Positions 38,101 to 46,817 of a DNA stretch of 64,000 nt are shown here, piece by piece; position 1 is the stretch's first letter, and every line of letters begins with the position of its first letter. The position numbers and the translations under genes were made by a program. Location: positions 24,478,303 through 24,542,302 of the forward strand of contig NC_087069.1 of assembly GCF_963678635.1 (NCBI RefSeq). The letters are read 5' to 3'. The notes below the pieces were generated by a model that was given only the letters and a program-made list of their open reading frames with translations, searched no databases and had not been told where the DNA came from. Source of the stretch: Symsagittifera roscoffensis (taxonomy: Eukaryota > Xenacoelomorpha > Acoela > Convolutidae).

Positions 38101-41100
38101 TCTCGAGGGGGGGGGGGGGCGGATTTTCGAAAAAAAACGAAAATTTTGACGACCTTTTTTTTTTCAGGTCGACCAAATTGATTTTTCGAGCTCTCCCAAA
38201 GCACTGTTTTGCCCCTATTTTGGCAAAACTTTCTGCGCCGCAGGCAAATTTTTGAAAAAACAGTCAAAAAAGCCGATTTTGGACACTTTTTGAAAAATTT
38301 TGACAAAAAAATCGTGTTTTTTTTGGCGCGCGGCTCCTCAAATATAGTATATATTGGCGCCAAAGGCGCCTTTAGAAAAATTTTAACTAAACTAGAACTA
38401 TACGTTAGTCTTCAAATATGAAGATGACATTATACAACCGCAAAATAAACTACTGCTCTGCTGCTACTCCAGACTAGGTAATCATATTTCGTGTAATTAT
38501 GCACAGTTTGCTTGAAAACATTTCAAAATTCACAAGGAGGTTGAATTTATGAAAGGGGGTTTTGAAAGAGGAGGTTTTTATGGGGGGACGAGAAACTTAT
38601 TTTTCTGAATTTTCGAGTCCCCTTAAATTCAAAACTCGATGAAATGCAGCTGGATAGAATTTTTCAAAGAAGTTATGTACCTCAATTTAATCCTTGCTTT
38701 TCAGTGGATGGTCCTCACTAACTTGCCTGTGGCTTTGGCGTATGGATACATGCTGCGGATACTGATGCCTTACTTTTCGTACCAGTTTATGTCAGGCAAG
38801 CAATATTTCGATTATATTGTGTTCTTCATTTCTGTGTACCAAAATCTTTTTAGTTTATGTCGAATTTTGTTGCATTTGGCACCAAATTTCTCAGGCAAAG
38901 CTGTTGCTTGCTAAAAAGTTTGCTTTTTTGGCCCTAACCGATGAAACAGAGCTTAAGTTTTGTTTCTCTCAAATATTGACTCGTCTTGTTATTTCAACGA
39001 CATTTTAACAGGCATGAAATTAGTCTCATTATAATAGTTTTGATGTACCATCGTGAGTTTTGGATCTTAAAAAAAAACGAATGTTTCAAACATGGTCAGA
39101 CAAGGAATAGCTACAAAATGAAATCGCTCTGAAAGCTTTGATTCTAAGCGAGAACATTTGAATTTACGTCGCACAACTTTTCAAAACCGTTGCACAACTA
39201 TTCAAAATTATATTAAAATTTTACATATAAAAAAGTGGAATCACCAAATTAAAAAAAGTGAGCCCAAAATGTAGTCCATCTATGTCCATAGATCCAAGGA
39301 AGTTAACTTATAATTAATGATGTAACAATAAAATAGAGAAAACTTTAGAAATGCTGCTTTTATCTTCTATTTTAGCTTGTGTTATTACCGTGCGCTTCTT
39401 AATGTTAAAAAGACGGGAGCATAAGGTATGAAGAGATTTGTATTGCGGTTAGGCAGCAACAAATAGATGATTCGAATCTGTCTAGAAGACACATTTTATG
39501 CAATTTTTTAGCCAATAAAAAATTCGCTTAACTCTGCAATGAAGAGAATTCGTTTACCAGACCGGCTTTTTACGAGACCGATATTTTACCAGACCACAAC
39601 GCAACAATTCATTTGAGATAAGCTAAGTTTTGTGGAAGATTTGAAAAGGAACCTACCAGAACAAACAAAACTTCGCTGAGAGGAGGGTTCTCATACTGGA
39701 GGGACCGAATATAGAAAAAGTTCAACCAATCAAAAACGCTAAGCGTTCCTATTGGCTTAATGCCCTTCTCACAAAATTGAAGTCAATATGAACAGAAAAT
39801 GATAAAATAATGAATATAATAGATGCATATATAATAGGTGCAGATACAAAAATTTTTTTTTATTTTTCCTAAATCGGTATCTTTGAGTTATTAAATCCGC
39901 CTTCGATCCGGCACTATTTTTATGCATCTGCTTTTTATTTAATCGGGCAATTTGAACACTAATGACCTAGAATTATTTGTTTACTTTGAGATTTTTGCGA
40001 TTTGCCTGAGATTTTTAAATACTCAATTCTGATTGGCTAAAAAAAGCCAAAATAAATTTCAAGCATTCGGTGCCTCCACCTTATGGAACGCCACCGGTGA
40101 AATCCTTGTCCTTAACCAGAGTAAACGGCGTCATTACATCTGTCACTCAAATTTGTTTATCGAGTCTAGTAAAAGGTCCATGTTAATTTTTTCTGGTAAA
40201 AGTCCGCCTGGTAAAAGGTCGGTCCCCGTCTGAAAATAGCATTGAGCCTATCTTGAATAAAAACTGGAAAAATAATGCAATTTTTTTCTCTGATTTCATC
40301 CCTGATCAGAGCTAAGGTGACTTATCTTTATTCACTATTAAGTTACTAAAACAGTGTTGATATTCTACTAGCTGAACAATCCAGCTGAAGAACCTAGAAT
40401 TTTATTTCAATTAGATTTTTACCGGCACTGGAATTGTAGTTTCAATTTTCATTTTGTTAGAAAAATCATTAATACTTATGACTGATTTAAAATGGTTTCC
40501 AAAAACTTTTTGCTGAAGTTTAAAGTTTTTGAAGCTTTCAATCTTGCTTTTTTTGTTCAAATAACAATTTTCCAAAACGTGTTCCTTCTTTGAATGGATC
40601 TAAAGTAAGAAAACCAGTGAGTTGTTTTTAGGACAAATCACATTGTTTTAGTAATATTTTCAAACAGTTCCAGTTTTTTCTCCGACTTTATACAGTGGCA
40701 CTCGCTTCAATTGTGAGCAGAGACAAAATCAGAGATCAGTGTGGAATACTGTAAAAATAACAAATCAGCGACCGGACACTGCTGATTTTTTAAGAAAATC
40801 TGCATAGATCCGCAAAAAACTTGAACAGCAAAGTTTGGTTCCAACACAAAATTTACCTATTTATTTTCTCTCCTAAGCTGTCCACACGTTACGTCTACGC
40901 CTAGTTAATTAGTTTTTTGCATTACCTGCAAAATTTTGCGCAGATTTCAAAGAAGAATATAAAATCTCACAGGTTTTTTTTGCAAAAAGAATATTTTTTA
41001 AGTTTTCTAACTTGACACTACACCACACTTTTGAAAGTTTGTATAATAGATAGCTCAAGTTGTGCATATTGGACCTATCCCTGGTTGAAGTCCCTTCGTT

Positions 41101-43086
41101 AATTATCGTTTTTTTTGTTTTTTTTTAGTATCCCAGTGATTGCTATTTTCCAGCACTGATTCATGTATAATTCAGAGTTTTTTGCATAACTAAACCTGTA
41201 ATACTTCAGAACTATTTCAGTAATGATTCCGTTAAAAATCAGCGCTAAAACTTAAGAAGTTCTAGTAGGTTTCAAATGAGAGATAAACCCTATAACTTAC
41301 TGATATGTAAGGGTTTGTGGAGCAGAGGTAACATTTATGTCCAATAAACTGATGCTTGCGGGATCGAAAACCGGTAGATCAATATTTTCGTTCATTTTGA
41401 GAGATTTTTTTATCTTAGTTTTATCGCTGAAAATTAGCCAAAATAGCGATAATCTATCCTTAAAATTTGCTATTGAGGCAATGAACATCCGATCGCGATT
41501 TTTCATCAGTGGCGATCGCTGTTTTTTTTTTCACTTTTGCATCGCTCAACCCGGGATGTTACTGTTGAAAAAGTTAAAAACATTGCTTCTATATTAGACA
41601 ATGCATACTGATTTGCTCAGCATTTTTGTAGAAATAACTTAGGATGTTTTCAAGTCTAAAAAGATTGTTATGATTCTGTTAAAATGAAATAATTGTTTTT
41701 TGATTTTGCTGAGTTTTAAACGTTTTTACTGAGAACCGCACTATGATCTACTATTTGAGCAATTATACTTTAAGCCGTGTTAATGTTTACAGTTTTAGGT
41801 ATTTGAAAAATTATTCAAAACGCCTTTTCACGTTTTTTTTAAGTTTCTGTATCGAATGTTTTTTATGCTAGTCACTATCAGTAATATTCATGGTACTCAT
41901 TTTGACAGTAAGATTTCATAACCGGTTGGTTTCTTTCTAGCTGTACAAAATTTGCATCTTTTAACTACTTTTAATCATTTCATGACCATAGTTTTATGTT
42001 AGTTGCATCACAAATTTGGACGATGGTATATAAATTGTCCTCTTTATCGAGTTATTAGATAAAGGGAAGCGACAGGCCTTCGCTCGAACCATTTATTGGA
42101 ACTTCTTCATACTGTACAAAAAATCTAATTATTTACTTCGAATCCATATTTCAATTATAAGTAATAATCCTGAGACACTTCTTAAACTCTTAAACTCTTA
42201 TTGACTCTTAACTCTGTTTAACTTTTTTTTCAGATGACCGCTTCGTCGAGAGATTTTCCTTCCTCTTCAAACTGGCATACTGTGTGCCCTGTGGCTTCAT
42301 GTTTAGACTGCGATTCTACTTCGCGTGGAAATTAGGACAGAGTATCTACTATGCCGCTGGTTTTGGCTTCTCTGGCTGGACTGAAGATGGAAAGGAGCAA
42401 TGGGAGCTAGTGAGAAATGGAGAGCTGACCCGAGTTGAAGTGAGGGGTCTTTTTACTTATTCCGCCGAAGTTTCTAAATTTTGCCATTTTGTTGTATTCA
42501 ATGTATAAATACAGAGAGCAAAACACTCATCGCACTGATTCGTTTTGTTAATAGAAAATACGATCGTTTTAATTGTAGCCAGTCAAATTGAAGCAAAATA
42601 GTTTCAGTTTTTGATGTTGAAATATTGATTTTTGCGCGGAATAAGTAAAAAGACCTGAAGTGAGTACCGCGTTATCAATAGTTTTATTACTTATGTATCG
42701 CATGATGAATTTATATCCTAAGTTTTAAAACTTTTATCTTCTCCTCCTCACGTGTGAAATCTTATGACTAGCATTTTTGGCGAAAGAAGGTCAACCCTAA
42801 AATCAAATTAGTGGCAATTAAAGTAGGGGAACAATAAAAGAATATTTGAAGTAATTTTGAGCTATAATTCAACTTGTTTCAGAGTTGTAGCAACTGGAAA
42901 GAATTGTGGGACACATGGAACAATATGACAAGCAAGTGGCTGCGGTTCATTTGCTACTCCAGAATCCAAAACAAATCAGCAGCAGCTGCAATCACCTTTC
43001 TTTTCTCTGCTATGTGGCATGGGTTCCATCCTGGATACTATATACAATTTGCACACTCGTACCTTTTTGTACTTGTAGGACGAAAA
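31876..43086 (+). CDS. MBOAT1/2-like lysophospholipid acyltransferase, paralogue B (exons 1-8; last exons not found)
   Basis: Gene-level entry. Coding exons are 31876-32123, 32404-32484, 35176-35324, 36004-36200, 36778-36822, 38705-38795, 42234-42439 and 42883-43086. Phases are compatible throughout and give 407 codons with no stop. The start ATG sits in AAAATGGCC. The active-site Asn is residue 352 (WNNMTSKWL) and the His residue 385 (FSAMWHGFHPGYY). Family members are about 500 residues, so roughly 100 C-terminal residues are missing. The role inferred from the family is acyl-CoA-dependent reacylation of lysophospholipids in the ER. Exons 9-10 are not seen before the LTR element that begins near 44.8 kb. 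They may lie beyond 64 kb or be lost. Intron 6 uses a GC donor. Confidence 0.92.
32404..32484 (+). CDS. MBOAT paralogue B, exon 2
   Basis: 81 bases between TGTTCTAG and GTTAGT, encoding SALNIVIPTIVSYPLLKVYI and six more residues. The first G completes the Trp codon of exon 1 and the final CG begins an Arg codon finished by exon 3. The open frame running on from exon 1 past 32124 is intronic. Confidence 0.82.
32485..35175. other. Intron 2 of paralogue B
   Basis: AT-rich with no gene. The only clear structure is a perfect 30-base triplet repeat at 34756-34845. Overlapping minus-strand open frames there are produced by that repeat. Confidence 0.65.
34756..34845. repeat. 30-base minisatellite, three units
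   Basis: Three contiguous 30-base units, each containing TTCCTAA(T/A)TTTAAGTGCAAA, differ from each other at one position or so. Confidence 0.92.
35176..35324 (+). CDS. MBOAT paralogue B, exon 3
   Basis: Starts after TTGGCAG. It encodes AAIAMAYLSVHHIYRL, then NYGEDIMDCSVLLMIWTQKM and LAWSLSDG, matching the family's membrane segment with the H-IYR motif and the TQK motif. Ends GACG before GTAAGT; the G joins GT of exon 4 to give Gly. Confidence 0.92.
35325..36003. other. Intron 3 of paralogue B
   Basis: AT-rich, 679 bases; nothing recognised. An open frame reads through the 3' end of the intron into exon 4 but is not coding there. Confidence 0.7.
36004..36200 (+). CDS. MBOAT paralogue B, exon 4
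   Basis: 197 bases from TTTTTTCAAG to GTAAAT. Includes LPSFLAYSSFLLGFLGFQ and IPGYSYKEYEKFMKGKH, aligned with paralogue A exon 1888-2084. Confidence 0.93.
36560..36612 (-). repeat. Repeat family 2, head fragment
   Basis: The minus strand reads AAGGCTGCTCTTATATCGGG and then GCAAAGCCCTGAAAA, a diverged match to the family head. It lies in intron 4 of paralogue B. Confidence 0.45.
36778..36822 (+). CDS. MBOAT paralogue B, 45-base exon 5
   Basis: SKKLDLQEEKYPSPN between ATTTTTTAG and GTGAGT, phase 0. It has the same length and the same end as the paralogue A exon at 2563-2607. Confidence 0.9.
37172..37246. repeat. Inverted repeat with 32-base arms
   Basis: The left arm 37172-37203 (GTTGAATAATAAATAGATAT and on) and right arm 37215-37246 (ending CTATTTATTATTCAAC) pair with about three mismatches around an 11-base loop. 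It could be a small foldback element. Low sequence complexity tempers this. Confidence 0.75.
37785..38078 (+). mobile_element. hAT-like non-autonomous element, copy g
   Basis: Carries CTGCGCCGCAGGCAAAACTT, GGCGCGCGCTCCCCC, AGTATATATTGGGGCC and GACCCTTTGGGTCGGCAGGG in family order. Its right end abuts the start of copy h, giving a head-to-tail pair. The left terminal repeat is not clear. Confidence 0.7.
38080..38385 (+). mobile_element. hAT-like non-autonomous element, copy h
   Basis: Starts CAGGGGGCGGATCTAGGATT, then a 13-G run, GGTCGACCAAATTGATTTTT, CTGCGCCGCAGGCAAATTTT, TTGGCGCGCGGCTCC and the palindrome GGCGCCAAAGGCGCC (around 38355). The 3' terminal part is missing. Confidence 0.8.
38705..38795 (+). 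CDS. MBOAT paralogue B, exon 6 (ends at a GC donor)
   Basis: 91 bases after TGCTTTTCAG, encoding WMVLTNLPVALAYGYMLRIL and a further short stretch to MS. It ends TCAG followed by GCAAGC, a GC-type donor. Exon length, phase and protein all match paralogue A, where the same position is GT. Reading through would change the frame alignment with exon 7, so the GC-AG splice is well supported. Confidence 0.88.
38796..42233. other. Intron 6 of paralogue B (GC-AG intron, 3.4 kb)
   Basis: Contains a terminal-inverted-repeat element at 39558-40232. Elsewhere it is AT-rich with no recognised feature. An open frame at 41337-41597 and its antisense partner have no support. Confidence 0.65.
39558..40232. 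mobile_element. Terminal-inverted-repeat element of about 675 bases
   Basis: The left end starts CAGACCGGCTTTTTACGAGA, then CCGATATTTTACCAGACC. The reverse complement of the right end starts CAGACGGGGACCGACCTTTT, then ACCAGGCGGACTTTTACCAG. The CAGAC start and repeated TTTTACCAGA blocks form imperfect 35-40-base inverted repeats. The inside has no convincing protein. A hAT-like affiliation is possible from the CAG start. No target duplication was found. Confidence 0.6.
42234..42439 (+). CDS. MBOAT paralogue B, exon 7
   Basis: 206 bases after TTTTTTTTCAG to GTGAGG. Encodes DDRFVERFSFLFK, FYFAWKLGQSIYYAAGFGFS and GWTEDGKEQWELV, the MBOAT1/2 signature segment. The first AT completes the split Asp codon begun before the GC-AG intron. 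Confidence 0.94.
42883..43086 (+). CDS. MBOAT paralogue B, exon 8 (catalytic)
   Basis: 204 bases after TTGTTTCAG to GTAATT. Contains WNNMTSKWLRFICYSRIQN and FLFSAMWHGFHPGYY with the active-site Asn and His. It is the last exon of this paralogue that I can find. Confidence 0.95.
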
Positions 43087-44792
43087 GTAATTTCATTTCT
43101 TTAAAAACATTCTTCAGGTTGTATCGATAAAAAAGCGTGGCAATCTTGCGTTCAAAACATTCAACCCTCATCTCATGGGCCACTTTTTGCGGGTCCGGAT
43201 ACTGCAGTTCAGGGGCGGATTTAGTGAGGGGGCGGAGGAGGGGCGGTTGACGCTTTCTCTCTTCAAGTATTCGACCACCTGCCGACCCAAAGGGTCCCCT
43301 TTGTACTATTTTGAGACATCAATTTTTCGTTGACGGATACTAGAATTTTTCTAAAGGCGCTTTTGGCGCCAAAATAGCTTTATTTTTAGGGGGAGCGTAC
43401 TCCAAAAAACACAATTTTTGGTGAAAATTTTCCAACAAGTGCCTAAAAACGCCTTTTTTCAAAATTTTGCATGCGGCGCAGATATTTTGGCCTAAACAGG
43501 GGTTTTTTAGTGATATGAGAGAGCTCCGAAAAACATTTTGGTCGACCTAAAAAAAATGTCGATAAAAATGTCGACAAAAAAGTGTCGGCAAAAAAGACAA
43601 AAAAATTATGTTTGTGCAGTTTTTGTGCCCTATTGGGCCTTCGGTATTATACGCGATTGGTCAATTTTGTGTCCCTGACAGTGAATGAAACGTTTTTTTT
43701 CTATTGTTTTTTTTACCTAAGATTCTTTTTCTGGCAGGGTATCTTAAAGTTTTAGTCAGAAATATTAGGTTAATGCCAGGACTTAGTTTATTTAAATCTG
43801 AACTGTAGTCAAAAACTTCCCCTTTGGTCAGAAAAAAGCAATTGAGGCATTTGATTCAGAAACTTATGCAACTTAGCACTTGTTAGCTTCAGGAAATGAC
43901 TAACTGCAAGCCAATTAGATTTATCTAGAAACTGTTAGTTCATTAAAATTAGATACAAAATAGATTGTTTATGTACCGAAAGCAAAAACGATTAGGTATA
44001 TTTGTATATACGTTTTCGAACCAGTTTAGAAATTTTTGTTGGTTGCTGTCCCACCCGTGCATCAGAGTTTCAACGGCTAATTGGTTCCCATATTCAATGT
44101 TACTGGGCTGAGTTAAAATAACCAAACAAAACCAAGACAATCGGAAAACTCAAACTTCAAAGTTCAATTGTGCTTTTCATTTTCCCTTTTTTGCGGTGAC
44201 AATAACGAAAAACGATCAGAAAGTAAGCTTGTCATAGTTTTGCCAGAACTAGTTTTTCGAGCTAATATTTGACATCAAAGTGTGCCTTTCGAGCCAAAAT
44301 TTTGGCTCAAAAAGTGGCTAATTCGGTCACTTTTTAGTCAATCAATAATTGCTTTTTCTCAATATGTTGACAAAGTTTTCATCAAAGATTATAAAAAATA
44401 GGGCAAATGCTTATTTGATTGAAGACTTTCATTTATTGTTTTTATTTTGGTTTGAAATTTTTCTGAAAAAAAAAATAAATAAACAATGTTACATTATTGT
44501 TACAATAAAAAAAAAACATTGATTGCGGCGGTTTTTTACAATATTGAACTTTGAAATGTCATTGAAGTTTTTTATGGAGACTAGACTCACTATTGGCTCA
44601 CTCGAAGACTTAAACTTTCCTGTGAAACGAAAATTTTACTAGTTGAATGAATCGATAATATAGATACATTTTTTGTTTCTTCTGGAACCTGATCTAAACT
44701 ACATTTTATGATTGGATAAATTAGATATTTTACCACTGTAAAGTATTCAATATTAACCAATCATGATCCATCAAACTAACAACCCACTTATT
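43087..44792. other. Downstream of paralogue B exon 8: no exon 9 seen
   Basis: In paralogue A exon 9 follows after 284 bases. Here 1.7 kb contains a hAT-like element (43210-43570) and AT-rich sequence, but nothing resembling the exon 9 peptide (IRKCIRPQF..., LQLSMSYAIMGF). Confidence 0.7.
43210..43570 (-). mobile_element. hAT-like non-autonomous element, copy i
   Basis: Starts CAGGGGCGGATTTAGTGAGG at 43210 and continues ACCTGCCGACCCAAAGGGTC, AAAGGCGCTTTTGGCGCC, GGGGGAGCGTACTCC, CATGCGGCGCAG and TTGGTCGACCTAAAAAAAAT. The far inverted repeat is replaced by GTCGA-A repeats. Confidence 0.75.
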
Positions 44793-44797
44793 TGTAA

Positions 44798-44825
44798 GTG
44801 CTGAAATTACTTGTAATTTCAGCAC
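44798..44825. repeat. Perfect 13-base inverted repeat at the likely element edge
   Basis: GTGCTGAAATTAC, two bases, then GTAATTTCAGCAC. It could be the tip of the LTR or a host palindrome used as a target. Confidence 0.85.
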
Positions 44826-45526
44826 CAGAGAGATTTGAATTTAACTTAGAAATTAGTTGACTCTCCAAGAGAACTTCAGCAGCCGCAATAAACCAGTATA
44901 CCCTAGATCTATTGAGCCTAGCAGAGACTAGTTAAACAACCTGAGACTAGATAGTATAAGAGTAAGATTAGGATCGGTATTAGACTAAGAAGTTGCACGA
45001 ATCTATCCGGCCGAAAATAAGATAGCGTGACGAGCAGACGGTGTACCCTATCCGAAATTACTCTATGAGTTAACCATATCGGTTATAACTCATCTGGTGC
45101 GACCATAAGTCTCGAACAAGACCTTAATAGCTTAGAATTAACCAAAAATAGATTAGAATTTAGACAAAACATTTTTTAAAAAAATGTTATACGACGATAA
45201 TTTAATCGAAATGTCTCTACGACTCAATAGATCAGAGCCAATATTCCGAACGATAACAGAACTACCCGGAATTGCAAGAAGACCTCGAACCAGAGACGAC
45301 ATACGACAAAATAGAAACTTACCAAATAGTTATATGATAGTACGGCAAAAGCCAACACAAACTTTTATATTTAGAATTTTATTAGCAATGAATTTAGATT
45401 TTCATTTGCAAACATAAAACTTTGAAGTCAATCTTCATAATCATCTCAGGCGCTAAACAAAACTATTAATATACAATAACGATTGATAAAAAGATCTCAG
45501 ATCGTTTTCTCAAAATTCTGCAGTAT

Positions 45527-45592
45527 TATATAAAACATGTTTGGAAAATATTTATTGAAATTCAAAACAAAAATTAGTAGCATGACAATAAA
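45527..45592 (+). promoter_or_regulatory. TATA box and AATAAA of the putative LTR
   Basis: TATATAAA (45527-45534) followed 53 bases later by AATAAA (45587-45592). This is the close spacing seen when start site and polyadenylation signal bound the R region. Inferred only. Confidence 0.4.
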
Positions 45593-45743
45593 CTGTTGGT
45601 AATCATAAAATCATCTAATTGTCCCAGCTTCATCACCTAACACATAACAGCAATCATAAGCTCACTAATATCATTAAAACACTAAATCTTTTTCTTAAAC
45701 AAATTTAAACCATTTTAAACTTAAATTCACTTAATTTTAAAAT

Positions 45744-45834
45744 CAGATCATCAAGGCTTATCCTTGGATCTTAATTCATTTTCGATCTAATTAAATTTTA
45801 AAACTTGATCATCAAGGCCTATCCTTGGATCAAA
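45744..45834 (+). repeat. Two direct copies of a hairpin-forming motif in the leader
   Basis: GATCATCAAGGCTTATCCTT followed by GGATC occurs near 45747, and again with one base change near 45807, about 60 bases apart. Each can fold through CAAGG/CCTTG plus flanking GAT/ATC. Such leader stem-loops could serve in packaging or dimerisation; that is inference. Confidence 0.8.
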
Positions 45835-45879
45835 CAGAACAAATTTGTTCTCCCCCACCCACTTAGCTAGTGTCTAACG

Positions 45880-46260
45880 ACCTCAAACGTCGATTCACTA
45901 TCCAACCCTTTCTAAAAACCCAAGACTAATAGAAATTTTTCAACAAAACTAACCATTCAAATTAGGATAAACAGTGAAGAACTTCGGTTATTCATCCTTC
46001 ACTTGAACCCTCCTCTTATCAAGACCCAGGATAAATCTTAGACTTAGTAAGTTCAAAATAGTATCTAACGAACTACTCGCGTTCTAATTATACCTGAACC
46101 TTGTGGATCGATTTACTATTCTCCAACCCTTGAACACAATCACTACCCCTAAGTAAGATTAAGTAAGTTAACACCTTAGCTTATACTAGCCACGAGAAAG
46201 TAATAAATCATTCTTCGGAATCGATATACTTTTCTCTCCAACCCTGAAAAAATAGACCCA
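45880..46260 (+). repeat. Degenerate leader repeats (CGATNNACT..CCAACCCT)
   Basis: Three copies of TCGAT-TACT-(TT)CTCCAACCCT lie at about 45890, 46108 and 46220, with interleaved ACCCAGG(A/T)TAA(A/G) pieces near 46020 and 46258. They are spaced about 110-220 bases apart between the hairpins and the first ORF. Confidence 0.65.
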
Positions 46261-46349
46261 GGTTAAGCTAACCAAAAAATCGTAAGGACTAACAGGTTAA
46301 GAAAAGAGAAATCATCTAACAACTTTTTGCATCCGTCATCCTAAACCTT

Positions 46350-46817
46350 ATGTCATTTAAAAATCTAGGAAACAAACAAACAATGGTTTTACACAACTGT
46401 GAAATAGATAACAAAAAATACGATCTTGTAATCACACCTCATACACAAACAGTTGGATATATTAGAACAAAACGACAAACACTAAAAAGAAAAATAATAA
46501 ACAAACAAAGACAAATCACACGAAAAAGATTTTCCAAAAACAGAAACGCATTTTCAGAATCAGAAGCCAGCAATTTAGACGAACTTTAAAAATTAAAAGA
46601 ATCAATTGATAAAAATTGTCCCATTCACGATCAACTATATTTTTCCGACTCAGAAACAACTTCAAATTCATCAAAAAGAGGAAAAAGACGAATAAAAAAG
46701 CAATATAAACACAAACCAGTACACTTATATAACTGGAATCAACCAATTAGACACATCGATAATTACCTATTAACAGTCATTACACGAAAAAATGAGCCAA
46801 ACACACACTCCAAGTGA
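46350..46817 (+). pseudogene. Pre-gag basic ORF, interrupted by one TAA
   Basis: Frame opens MSFKNLGNKQTMVLHNCEI at 46350 and contains a basic block TKRQTLKRKIINKQRQITRK. An in-frame TAA stands at 46587-46589. The frame continues with FSDSETTSNSSKRGKRRIKK to TGA at 46815-46817, overlapping the gag start by 26 bases. Without the stop it would be about 155 residues. The Lys/Arg clusters look like nuclear-localisation or RNA-binding segments. No homologue recognised. A small basic protein upstream of gag is not a standard gypsy feature. Confidence 0.55.

Larger units (their letters stand above)
36823..38704. other. Intron 5 of paralogue B
   Basis: Holds an imperfect 32-base-arm inverted repeat (37172-37246) and two hAT-like elements head to tail (about 37785-38385). 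The remainder is AT-rich and featureless. Confidence 0.65.
44793..46349 (+). repeat. Putative 5' LTR and untranslated leader
   Basis: TGTAAGTGCTG at 44793 is a gypsy-like LTR start inside a perfect 13-base inverted repeat. TATATAAA at 45527-45534 and AATAAA at 45587-45592 are spaced like the U3/R promoter and polyadenylation signal of an LTR. I could not place the LTR end or a convincing tRNA primer-binding site. TGGTGCGACC at 45097 is followed by a TCTCGAAC T-loop-like stretch but fits no tRNA end cleanly. A 77-codon frame (45184-45417) lies inside without support. Confidence 0.4.

Noticed and set aside
40033..40233. Open frame with FGASTLWNATGE that resembles the tail of some non-LTR reverse transcriptases
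   Set aside because: The match is a few residues only, and the frame ends in the inverted repeat of the 39558-40232 element.
45184..45417. 77-codon ORF in the putative LTR
   Set aside because: Length is not exceptional, no domain is recognised, and it lies where LTR or leader is expected.
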